Source: Meconema thalassinum (taxonomy: Eukaryota > Arthropoda > Insecta > Orthoptera > Tettigoniidae). From it: a DNA stretch of 64,000 bases. The first letter of the stretch is position 1. Each line of letters begins with the position of its first letter. The position numbers and the translations under genes are program-made. The stretch spans positions 131,103,572-131,167,571 of the forward strand of contig OX336389.2 in assembly GCA_946902985.2 (NCBI GenBank), in the 5' to 3' direction. This document shows positions 1-9,294 of this stretch, piece by piece. Under the pieces are notes generated by a model. The model saw only the letters and a program-made list of their open reading frames with translations. It was not told where the DNA came from and did no database searches.

Positions 1-499
1 CATACTGATCTCCTTTCTTGATGTTGACAGGAATCGCAGTGTTATGTGTATCTACTGCGGGTTGAAAATGATTCACTTGCTTATTACTCGAGTGAAAATG
101 GAATGATATGGCCTTATTGGCTAGCGTAACTAGGTTCGATTCATAATCTATCTTCGCACCTAGTTTGAAAAAATCAGCTGTGCCAATTAGCGCATCGAAA
201 TAATCATGCCATTGCATGACTCTAAAGTCTACGGTAGTGTCGATTTCATATTCTGAAAAGATAGGGAATTGTATGTTTTCTTCGCCTATCGTTTGCGAAT
301 GAACTGATTGTATACAGAACGGTTCTTGGAACAAATATTCTGCAAAGTGTTGGTGTGCGACTGTCGGATTCATTATAGAATTACAAGCACCACTGTCTAT
401 TAAAATTTTAAAACCAAATAGAGTGATGAATGGTAATTTTGGAGCATTTCTTATGTTATTTAAGTCTTCGCTTGAGATGACTGAGTCAAGCGAAAATCC
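1..499 (-). CDS. pol: LTR retrotransposon 1: pol start with aspartic protease (partial)
   Basis: On the minus strand a frame offset by -1 from gag is open from inside the gag 3' end to the window edge. It contains the retropepsin active-site signature ILIDSGA (around 381-401) followed by CNSIMN, with no stop as far as position 1. Downstream is a second protease-like block ending DALIGTADFF, which matches the flap and second hydrophobic-Gly part of Ty3/Gypsy proteases. RT, RNase H and integrase must lie beyond the left edge. Retropepsins cleave the Gag-Pol polyprotein. The frame has no plausible start codon of its own, so translation is probably by frameshift from gag. Identification as a Gypsy protease is firm; the clade is not determined. 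Confidence 0.8.
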
Positions 500-1668
500 T
501 GACTTTGTTCGAGATCTTCATTGAATGAGACTGAGGATGGGTGGACTGTGTCGTATTCGAACTCGTGTTCGTATGGTTGTGTTTCCTCAAAATATTCTGA
601 CGATCGTGCCCCCTGAAAGTATTCTGGTGGTACATAGTCACAATCGTTGGTTTCTTCTGCGTGCGCATTTACATTCCCTCGGAAGGTGGATACACCAGAC
701 ATAGGCTTAGGATAACTATGGTTATTAGGTGTGAAACGTCGGCCTATGTTATTTGGCGTAGGATAAGGTCGATTCATTGGTTTAAAGGGCTGTTGGTTCT
801 GTGGTTTGAAAGTCGGTGGGTTCGGACCTTGAAAGGGTCTGAAGTTTGGTAGTGGGTTAGGATTCATGAATTGCTGGTTAGGTTGGTTAGCGAAAGATCT
901 TGGTTGAGGAAAGTAGTGGCTTTGTGGCCTTGGATATGCAAACGGATTGTGAGAAGTATAGTTTAGAGGTTGTGTCGCTTGACTGAATCTGTTAGGTGGT
1001 GACTGTATGAATGGTCTGTGACTGGCATGGTCATTTGGAGGATGTTTCGGTGTCCCTCTCAATTGATCCATGTAATTCTCGTGTGCTCGGTCATTATCAC
1101 AAGTCCTGCAATGTCTCAGTGCGAGTCTTAAATCTGTGATTTGTGCATAGCGCAGATATGCTCGGTACGGCTCTAAGATTCCGGCTTTGAAAGTGTTTAA
1201 ACTCAGATCGTCTAGCTCTCTTAGTTTGAGCTCTAAGATCTGATCCCTGTAGTTTAATTTGCATAAACTTTTACATTGTAAGACTAGAGTGCCTAGTCTG
1301 TCGTGATAATCTGTGTAAGCCTCACTTCTCTTTTGGAAGCAGTTAGACATTTCTTGAACTAACAGTCTTTCATCTTTTATGTCACCAAATTTCCTGATCA
1401 ATTTTTCTTTATATTTCTCATAACTAGAATTTGCATCCAGTTCTAAAATTGTACTAGCTTCTCCTTTTAGTTTCGATTTGACAACATTAAATAAAAAATC
1501 ATTAATGATGTTAGTGTTGGGAACTGCATTGGCTCTCCTGTGAGTATTTAAGAAACTTTCACATCTCGCAAGGAAGTAGTCTAGACTGCAAGACGTACTT
1601 CCATTAAATTCGGGTAGCAATTGAATTTGAGCGTACTCGAATTTTGATAGCAATTCTGTCTCAGGCAT
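460..1668 (-). CDS. gag: LTR retrotransposon 1: Gag protein
   Basis: An intact 402-residue frame. Residues about 17-130 carry the retrotransposon Gag capsid-like pattern: LLPEFNGS then a Leu/Phe-rich helix, then KLKGEAST, then YEKYKEKLIRKFGD, then a YTDYHDRL helix. This is typical of Gypsy/errantivirus-like elements. Residues about 205-330 are rich in Pro, Asn, Gln and Phe with repeated NQPF/NRPY-like units, and the C terminus is acidic. No CCHC zinc knuckle is present, as in many insect Gypsy Gags. Gag assembles the particle that packages the element RNA. The start ATG at 1666-1668 is the first in frame and follows a long AT-rich leader. The intact frame suggests the copy is not very old. 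It is not a host gene: the adjoining protease frame and the upstream LTR-like sequence settle that. Confidence 0.85.
   Translation of the reverse strand: MPETELLSKFEYAQIQLLPEFNGSTSCSLDYFLARCESFLNTHRRANAVPNTNIINDFLFNVVKSKLKGEASTILELDANSSYEKYKEKLIRKFGDIKDERLLVQEMSNCFQKRSEAYTDYHDRLGTLVLQCKSLCKLNYRDQILELKLRELDDLSLNTFKAGILEPYRAYLRYAQITDLRLALRHCRTCDNDRAHENYMDQLRGTPKHPPNDHASHRPFIQSPPNRFSQATQPLNYTSHNPFAYPRPQSHYFPQPRSFANQPNQQFMNPNPLPNFRPFQGPNPPTFKPQNQQPFKPMNRPYPTPNNIGRRFTPNNHSYPKPMSGVSTFRGNVNAHAEETNDCDYVPPEYFQGARSSEYFEETQPYEHEFEYDTVHPSSVSFNEDLEQSQDFRLTQSSQAKT
493..499 (-). promoter_or_regulatory. Candidate -1 ribosomal frameshift heptamer (GGATTTT)
   Basis: In the gag frame the codons read G GAT TTT, 11 codons before the gag stop at 460-462. 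Slipping back by one base gives GGA TTT and enters the open protease frame. The form X-XXY-YYZ with GGA UUU resembles the G-GAU-UUA type of slip site known from betaretroviral pro-pol junctions. I did not establish a downstream pseudoknot; the sequence 3' of the site on the minus strand is not obviously structured. This is an inference from position, frame and motif. Confidence 0.45.
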
Positions 1669-1739
1669 TTTGATTTATTATAATTAATGAATTAATTAAT
1701 TGGCTAGTTAATTGAATAATTGAAAATTATTAACTTATT

Positions 1740-2340
1740 TATTATTATTATTATTATTAATTTGAAAGATTAATGATATGTGGATATCCTGTTTAGATTC
1801 TCTACAATATAAGCTAGTAAAATGATATTTCTTCTGAAATGAGAATGATGATTGATGATGTTTCTTTTTCTTTATATAAAAAAGGTTTAGATTCAATATT
1901 AATTCAAAAAGGGGATAAAAAGTGTAAGGTCCGCTAAATCAGAACGCACTTTGATTATTCTTTTTGAAAGGCACAAGTATTTATTATTATGTATTTATTA
2001 TTTGTTTTAATTTATTAATTTAATTCAAACGAAATAACAAAGCAAACTCTGCTAGTCAAAGTTTACCGTAATTTGCTTCCGATTGAAAGGCAAGAATTTA
2101 TTTTATTTTATTTTAATTTACAAGTATTAGTTCAAAATGAAATAGGAAAAGCGACGTATCTTTCGATCAAGCTAAATCCTTTTTCATTTGAAAGGCAAAA
2201 CAAATTTATTATTATCTTATTATCTATGTTTTTAATTCAAAAGAAAATAGTGATATGCGAAAACCCCGTTTAGATTTACACAAACTCACTCCTCTTTTGA
2301 AGGGCTAAAATGAATTTATTATTATTGCTCTTGTTACTGT
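1740..2340 (-). repeat. AT-rich imperfect tandem repeats (~106 bp) in the leader of element 1
   Basis: Read on the plus strand, units begin with TTTGAAAGGC followed by (ATTT)/(ATTATT) runs at about 1964, 2083, 2189 and 2295, with a weaker unit near 1760. The last three intervals are each about 106 bp. Two units also share a TATGTGGATATCC/TATGCGAAAACCCC-GTTTAGATT block (about 1778 and 2254). The array lies between the candidate LTR and gag, where the packaging signal of an LTR element sits. No protein is encoded. Confidence 0.6.
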
Positions 2341-2439
2341 AAGTTAAGAATGAACCATGCTGTTGGTAGCAATATCCAGGCAGTACAAATAAGGTATTTC
2401 AAATATAACTTACAGGCAGGACATGATGATCAGCTTGGA

Positions 2440-3030
2440 CTGCATCCTCCTTGGTCTGTAGTTGTAGTCGGTTGGTTTTTCTTCTGCGATGTCGAGCAAT
2501 CGAGCCCCTTTTCAGAGCTGTCGGTGCGCACGTATAGCAGCAACGTACGGCGATAGGCTGTAGTCGAAAGGCGCTCCTTGGATCGTTGGATCCTTGGAGC
2601 GTTGTCGGCTTACTTCCTCTCGTTCCGTAGTCGGTTGGTTCTCTTCGGCGTCGTCGAACGATCGAAAGGCCCCCAGTGGAGTTGTCGGTACACTCGTACG
2701 GCGATGGCGGTTGGTTGCTGCGAAAGGCGCTTCTGGAGCGTTGTCGGCTAGCTTCCTTCCTTCAAGCTAGCGTAGTCGGTTGTGGTCGAAAAGCCTCCAG
2801 TGAGGTTGTCAGTTCCACTCCTATCTAGCTGGCTGGTTCAAATGAAGTAGATTACTTCAGTAGTTTTCGGGAAGATAACTGGCTTTGCTAGATGAGTGAC
2901 GAAAGGCGATTCTGTATCGTTGTCTGAACACTTCATCCAACTAGCACGTAGATCTAGTGGCGATCATTTATCTATCTCGGACGGCAGGCCCCCAGTTAAG
3001 TTACTCGACTCGAATCCCGGACGGGATTCC
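2440..3030 (-). repeat. GC-rich imperfect repeats between LTR and leader of element 1, with PBS-like copies
   Basis: On the plus strand GTAGTCGGTTG ... CGAAAGGC modules recur (about 2460-2570, 2625-2690, 2700-2760, 2770-2800, 2885-2910). Each is linked to a segment like GGCCCCCAGTGGAGTTGTCGG. On the minus strand this gives several copies of an ACTGGGGGCC-type junction, resembling an LTR end followed by a primer-binding site. The copies closest to the LTR share CTTAACTGG at 2992-3000 and 3029-3037, 37 bp apart. One of these is probably the working PBS; I cannot name the tRNA with confidence. Confidence 0.5.
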
Positions 3031-3790
3031 AGTTAAGTTTGTCGCTTAACAATTGTTCGTGGCTAGCATGCTAAGCTAGGTCCTCACAGGTTCTCAAGAG
3101 TCTGAGTGATATCTATTTCAAATGAAGCGAAGAGTTCAATTTATATATTTATTGGTTCGACTAGTCACTAATACATTTGAAGTTATTTACAAGTGCCGAG
3201 GCATGAAGCCCGACTGCCAACCAGTTCAGTTGATTAGTCTTAAGATTACTAAGTTACAAGAGGCTGGAGCTCTGTGAGTCCAGGGTTTTATAGGAATTAA
3301 GGAGTCACATGTCAATTCCTCTAGGTGGGATACAGTACAATCTTACTGGCTAGTTACCCGGGTAGAGGGGGACACACGTGGAAGGGACTACTGGAGGTTT
3401 GGAGTAGGGAACATACGTCACGGAAATATCTGGCTGGACTCTGTCAAGCACGAGACTGTGTCTCATCTGAACCCTGAGCTGTTTTGTAATTACTCATAGC
3501 TTGCTAGGCACAAGGGTATGTGTCATTTGGACCTCGAGTTGTTATTAAATATTATACTGAGAATTATTCATAGCTGGCAAGGCACGAGTTTGTGCGTCAT
3601 CTGGACTTTGAGTTGTTATCAGATTATACACAGCTCGAGTCACTTAATATTGAGAAATTAGCATACATACTGTCTGTTTAAACTCGGCTGACACTCTTGC
3701 AGTAATGATACTAATAACAATGTAGCTTTTAGAAGCTGAATCCATTAATATTGGTGGTTGCGGGTTCTATTCCCGGCGAGGAATATAACT
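3031..3790 (-). mobile_element. Candidate 5' LTR of retrotransposon 1 (minus strand)
   Basis: On the minus strand the segment starts AGTTA (3790) and ends TAACT (3031), the short inverted termini seen in errantivirus-like LTRs. Inside are a TATA box CTATAAAACCC (3283-3293), an AATAAA signal (3148-3153) about 135 bp further on, and three ~75-95-bp direct repeats upstream of the TATA box (about 3446-3625, each with a GGCACGAG / TGTGTCAT / GAGTTGTT pattern), as expected of U3 enhancer repeats. It directly follows a repeat of another family (element A begins at 3791). The partner LTR lies outside the window, so the boundaries cannot be proved here. Confidence 0.5.
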
Positions 3791-3978
3791 CACATAGCAC
3801 ATACGAAATTTGGTTGAAATCCAATTGATAGTATATAAGTTACATGTATTCAAAAATTGGCCCTATCAGTAGGCTTAGAATCATGTTGGTAGCACTGACG
3901 TATTTCACTTACTCCAAATTAATCTTGAATGTCAGGTACTGTACGTGTGCATAATTTAAAGCTGTCGGCTTGCATACT

Positions 3979-4051
3979 TACATGTGTTTCTTTTTATTAG
4001 GCATATGCCTGTTAGAAGCACAATAAATCCAAATAAATAAATAAATAAATA
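3979..4051 (+). mobile_element. Tiny LINE 3' tail ending in (AAAT)n, inserted in element A
   Basis: Compared with the copy at 46131-47581, element A carries 73 extra bases here, ending in an AAAT microsatellite. ATACT flanks both sides (3974-3978 and 4052-4056), consistent with a short target duplication. A severely 5'-truncated LINE tail is the simplest reading; no coding sequence remains. Confidence 0.5.
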
Positions 4052-4214
4052 ATACTATCTGATATATTGGTATTTGGATGAAAAAATTGAGAGAGCATTT
4101 ATTAACAGTTGGAAGCCCTGGTGGCTCTTAAGAATAGGCTAAGTCATATCTGTTTATGTCATCATCATCATCATCATCGGCCTTAACTCGAATCCGAGTA
4201 TAAATTTTCTTCCT

Positions 4215-5402
4215 TCAGTCCAGTTTGTGGATGTGTTTACGGTGACTAAAGAGTCCAATCCTGGCATGGAACAAGCGTCCACATAAGTCACATAGTATTG
4301 CTGGAGGAGGACGTGGTTGGGTTGCTCGAAGTTTCCTAGCTTGGCGCTTGGCCTCTTCATGTGTGCGTCGATCCCTTTCAAACGTCTTTACAGTATCTGA
4401 GATGGTACGGCGCCAAGTTGAGCGGTCTTCAGCCAGCATGTCCCAGGTTTGTGAATCAAGACCTGTTAATTTCAGGGTCTGCTTAAATTGGTCCTTGTAG
4501 CGCCTCTTAGGACCACCATGAGGCCTGGTGCCATAGCATAACTCACCATATAGCATTTGACGAGGTAATCTCACATCATCCATCCGATGGACATGACCAA
4601 TCCATCTAAGTTGGTTACCTATTATGGATGATTCTGTGCTGTTGATTTGAGCCTTTTCCAGAACAGCAATATTGGTAATGCGGTCTTCCCATTTAATCCT
4701 CAGGATTGATCGAAGTTTTTGTACGTGGAAACGCTCAAGCTTCCTAAGATCACGTCGGTAAAGGGTCCATGTTTCACAGCCATACAACAATGTAGAAATG
4801 ACTACTGCTTTGTACACCATAAGCTTTGTCCTCATGGACAGATCTTTATTCATGAAGACCCGGTGTGCTAATCGTCCATATGCTGCATGGGCTGCGCCAA
4901 TTCTCTTATCCACATCCTGCTCACAGGTACAGCTCACAGAAATGGTACTGCCTAGGTACGAGAAGTGATCTACCTGTTCTAATGGCAAATTTGAGATGGA
5001 GATATTGAACTGAGGAAGAGGTGTGCCTGGTGAAGGTTGAGCCAAGACTTTAGTCTTATTGACATTTATAGTAAGACCAAAGCGATCACATGCACTTTTG
5101 TAACAATTAACTGACTCTTGCAGCTCTTCTGGTGTGAGAGTTGGCGACGCAGCATCTTCTGCATACAACATGTTAGTAACCTTAGTAACCTGAGTTTTCC
5201 TTGAGGAGCGGAGACGAGTTAGGTTGAAAAGCCCTCCATCAAAACGATACTTGACCTCCACACCTGGGATGTTTGTGGGTGAATCATAAAGCATTGCAGC
5301 CAAGTACAGCGCAAAAAGCATTGGAGCCAGTATACATCCTTGTTTCAGTCCATGGGTAATGGGAAATTCATCGGACATCTTATTCTGATGGCAAACCTGA
5401 CC
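4215..5402 (-). pseudogene. LINE reverse transcriptase, C-terminal half
   Basis: The frame continues the RT domain from the other side of the 3.87-kb insert. It shows HGLKQGCILAPMLFALY (the palm QGxxLSP-type motif). The catalytic box reads YAED where LINE RTs normally have (Y/F)ADD, so a catalytic Asp is replaced. This is followed by the thumb region with INVNKTKVLAQ and FSYLGSTIS, the conserved LLYGCETWTL block, the LRWIGHVHRMDD block and a C-terminal finger CDLCGRLFHARIGLFSH..HIH. The frame is otherwise open for about 395 residues. It ends at the LINE 3' UTR just before the TGA-repeat tail. Confidence 0.85.
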
Positions 5403-6059
5403 TGTCATGCCAGGGGAGTGAAACAACTATAGATCCTTCGCTTCCAAAGCCCTCATGGCGACTGACGAGTTTGCTGAACCGCCTTGTGGAGCGCCAGTGG
5501 TAGCGCTGTTGACCAACTCAGCTGCTATTGGTTGAAATCCGACTAGATTCCTATTGGTTAATATTTCAAATTTTTCTGTACAGGCATATGGCAGTGGTAC
5601 AGGTGTGTATTTCTGTACAGCTGCGTATTTTGGTGTCTGTTATGAGAGATTCTTATTTTTCTGTGTGGCCGTGTGTATTTGCATTAATTATGAGTTTTGT
5701 GAGCTTTATTTGATACTACCAACAAGATCACCCTTCACAGGATTATGCCCTAATACGGTAGGTGTTTATTTACATTAATAGTCTCGTGTAGTGTAGCTAC
5801 CAGTATATGATTTTAATACATTTTAATATTATGGCTTTTGAATTGTGTGCTTTATTGTTTAATAATAACTTCGTTTGCAGTATTTTCAATTAATTATATT
5901 CTTAGCTACCGTAGCTTATGAAGTAGGCTACTGTGGTTTCTCAACTATAAGAAATATATTTCTCTTCTGCCTTTATATAACCCTACTTTATTGAAACGGG
6001 GAGCTATACGTAGAAAGGCAGTAAACTGATTATCTCATTGTATTTCTTTTCATTTTCAG

Positions 6060-6202
6060 GGCATGAGGCACTCCAAGGAAGGCATCAGATTAGGTCTTCA
6101 TACTACAGTTGTCCAGTAATGGGACCAGACAGCCTACTACTGTAGTTGGAATAACCTGAACTGTTGTCCAAACAGTGCAATAATAGTCCTATTTCGTCAA
6201 AA
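6060..6202 (+). other. Exon-like segment with good splice signals inside the orphan insert
   Basis: A pyrimidine-rich tract ends in CATTTTCAG (acceptor AG at 6058-6059). 143 bases later comes AAA|GTAAGT (donor GT at 6203-6204), a near-ideal 5' splice site. Two of the frames inside are short peptides ending in stops, so it would be a UTR or a terminal-coding exon, or chance. No homology recognised. Confidence 0.25.
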
Positions 6203-6629
6203 GTAAGTTATTGATGAGACTTTGATCTATTAATTGTACACCAGTTTTAATGTAGGTCAAGACGTTGATAGGGCATGCTGTTATAGGAATACACTAAGTT
6301 CGTGCCTTCGTGTAATGAATTCACATATTACACTGTCATGTGTTGTCTGTGAAAGGTAGTTGAGGCACGGGAACGTGTCATACTTGTTTTCATAGTAAGT
6401 TACATAAAATTTCCCCATCAGGAATTGCACATAATATACGGTACGGTACTTAACAACCATATTGCATTGGGATAGACCTAGTCAAGATATGCAGGAGGCC
6501 TTATTAGGAATAGTTGCAGTCGTTGCATCATTTGGCCTTTCGAATATGGTGGACATCAGCCCCACATAATGCTTGATTGTAAACTGTCTGATCGTATATG
6601 TGTTATTATCATGACTCTACTAATGTGTG

Positions 6630-6785
6630 ATGGTGCAGTGGTCAAGCCGCTTGCCTCTCACCAAGGTTGATATGGATCCCCGTTAATGCATGTGAGATTT
6701 CCAAAGTAAAATGTCATGTCCTATGCTTTGGATTCCACATTAAAAAAAGTGGTGATGGTCATGGTAATAACTGTCACGTAAAGCT
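6630..6785 (+). repeat. tRNA-derived SINE (family S), degenerate copy
   Basis: The segment matches the better copies at 41904-42095 and 37225-37396 (minus): GGTGCAGTGGTCAAGC (A-box region), TTGCCTCTCACCAAGG, a decayed B-box region, then GTGAGATTTCCAAAG and the GGATTCCACATTAAAA block. Inside the orphan insert. Non-coding, Pol III-type origin. Confidence 0.65.
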
Positions 6786-8044
6786 ATAAGATTCTTTTCC
6801 TTTTGTGTGTTATTGAGGCAAGAATTGACAAAGTAGCAGATGTGGTCATAAGTTGGGTTTGGAAGGTAGGATAGTTAATAATTACCGTGCTGCTTGCTAA
6901 GATGTAAGGAGAGCGACTGTTGGGGATGACGCCATATTTGAAAATCTCAGTCCTCCAGACATAATAATGACAATAGGCATTTAAATGGTTTTTTTATTTT
7001 TATTTATTGCTTTTGTGGGGGCCAAGTGGCTTATGGGGAGGTTGAGCTATGTGGGGAAGAAGAAATGCCATCCCAAATGGTCTAGGATAGCTGGAAATTA
7101 TCTGATAGGTGCACAGACATCTTTTTTCTTGGTTCTTCAATCTATTTGATCTCTAATAAGAAATGCCCGTGTAAACGGTACACACAATTTACAGTACTAA
7201 TGAACTGAATGGCTCACTGAGTAGTATTGAGACATTTGAAGTTGTACAATCCTCACTGTAATTGATTTGTAAACATATAACTTAATATTTTTGCCATTAG
7301 GCCTACAACAGTTATTATGACTACATAACACAATCACAAAAATAAATTCAAAACTTGTTGCATCAAGATTAGTTTACAGTACTAATTGGTAGACTAATTA
7401 TGTAACAACTGCCAGCGTCAGCTTTCATCTGGTTGCATGAATTATTATGATAATTTGCTGCTTTTTTCCTTCTTCCGTGGATGTCTTTAGTTATTATTTT
7501 AAGGTGGGCTGTCTAACATCAAATACAGACCTTTCTGCCTTAGATTACCTTGGGGTAAATTGTTAACTTCTGAGATGGTGTATTTGTTTTGATGTAAGTT
7601 AATGGCTAGAGGCATGCTCCTCTTGAAGTAACTTAGTATTCATTAGGGCAGCATTATCCTAACATCAAGGCTACAGTGGCATTCAGCCAGCTATAATGAG
7701 GCCTATTACACTCTTCCTGGACAATGAAGAATGTAATTTTATTGTATTATAATTATTAATATTAATAATACTGTAGAAAGAAAATTATAGGATATACTAG
7801 TTTTCCCGCAGAGCACTTGTCCTCTCTTTGCATGAGCAACAAAAATTCTGTTTGTGCATGCTTAACATTTAAACCCAAGGAGTAACCTAGCTGTTTACTG
7901 AAGTAACAAGTTTTCACTCAGATATTAATATTTCTTGTCCAGTCATTGTCCAACATCTTTATTACAATTACAATGTCATAGTTATGTATAACGATTTTCC
8001 ACTAACGGAATGCCACTTGTTATTAGGACTGACTCCTGTAGTCT

Positions 8045-8440
8045 CGAGGTACATATTGATACTTCAGAACTAGAAGGGCTGGCTTCAATTCCTAGCTCTG
8101 CCAAGACATTTAAGTTTGGTCAGAGGGTTGAAATGGGGTACACTCACCCTCATGAGGCAGACCTGAGATGAGATGTGTTTGATTTTCAACTTAGCCATCA
8201 CAGAAATGGTTTTCTAAGGTTTTCCACCTCTATGCCAGGGTGGTTCCAAATTGAGGCCACGACCACCTCCTTCCGAACCCCAGCCTCCATTACAAATACG
8301 CACACACTTGCAGCCATCACAATGACACAGGTTATAATTAGAGATTCCACACACACATGCCATGAGTAAACAGGGTTACATGACAATGATGTTGTAAAGC
8401 CTCTTAATGAATCAACAACATTGACTGGCATGCTAACTTG
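8045..8440 (+). repeat. SINE family A copy
   Basis: Matches the copies at 42205-42577 and 58660-59060 in order: CTTCAATTCCTAGCTCTGCC (tRNA-like head remnant), a TGAGGCAG block, GGTTTTCCACCTCTATGCCAGG, CCTCCATTACAAATAC, a CA-rich stretch and the AAGCCTCTTAATGAATCAAC tail. Inserted in the orphan element; it has no own coding capacity. Confidence 0.65.
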
Positions 8441-9294
8441 AACAATATTTTTCTCTTACAGGTTTGCTATTTGTGTGGCTCTACCGTGTAATTACAGTTC
8501 TCTACTGGGACAATGACTTGGCGAAATTAAATGGTGCTCTTTTTTATGAAAATGTTATGTTGAATTAATATCTGTAAAAACTAGAAAAGCATATACTGTA
8601 TATCGCAGCATAAGAACTTATTTCAGTCTCATGTTAACCTTCAGAATTCCTTATCTACATCCTGATTCCTATCAATATCATAATTCATTCGACAGTGACT
8701 TCATATGTTTTATTGGACATGTGTAATTTGTATGGGTGATGGCCTTGTATTCATATTAGTGTGCTGCATTCCTTTCTTGATAAGCTTGTAGGCCTAATAG
8801 GGTGTATTAATTTGTAAATTTGGTCAACACCTGAGGTGAACTAAACAGTTCTTCACAATGTTATTTATATTATTGTGCCACTGGATAACCCTACTTAAGG
8901 ACTGGAGAGAACCCACAACTGTTAACACTGGTGGCAACTAAACCACTCTTCTACCTGTTTGGTATTATATTGTAACATATTACTGTAGAGTGGATGAATG
9001 CTATGCAGCTAGTTTTACAAGGCATGGGTGAAAATCCAACCATTGATGGAAAAAATAATAAAAACAGCATATAATACTAGAAAAGTAAAGGGTTAGGGGG
9101 GGGGGGGGGGGGGGGGAGGAGGAGGAGGGCTGCCGCGGTACAGGTTTCAAATCGCCCGCGTTTGAAATTTAGTACGCTGAGCCGCCGACAGGTAGCAGAC
9201 TGAGCCGGCGGATGCCGTCATACTGGCAGTTTTAATCGGAATCGAATTTAAAGCCTGAGTGACCATTCTCCTGTATTGTTCTGTGTGTCATGCC

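Larger units (their letters stand above)
5412..9285. mobile_element. 3.87-kb insertion of unknown class inside the LINE RT
   Basis: The LINE reading frame is contiguous if this block is removed. Both sides carry TGTCATGCC (5403-5411 and 9286-9294), a 9-bp target duplication (8 bp if the element starts CAGGGG). I find no convincing terminal inverted repeat, no poly-A tail, no LTR-type TG..CA ends and no transposase or RT frame. The left end (5412-5600) is CpG-rich and holds two ATTGG (inverted CCAAT) boxes at about 5528 and 5552. The right end has a 21-base G run (9096-9116) and a CpG-rich stretch (9130-9225). Two SINEs lie inside. Possible explanations are a decayed hAT/MULE/P-type element, or a non-autonomous derivative. 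Confidence 0.6.

Noticed and set aside
5554..5778. 74-codon plus-strand frame in the orphan insert as a membrane protein
   Set aside because: Hydrophobic and aromatic composition follows from AT-rich sequence; no signal or domain pattern, and the overlapping frame at 5528-5713 looks similar.
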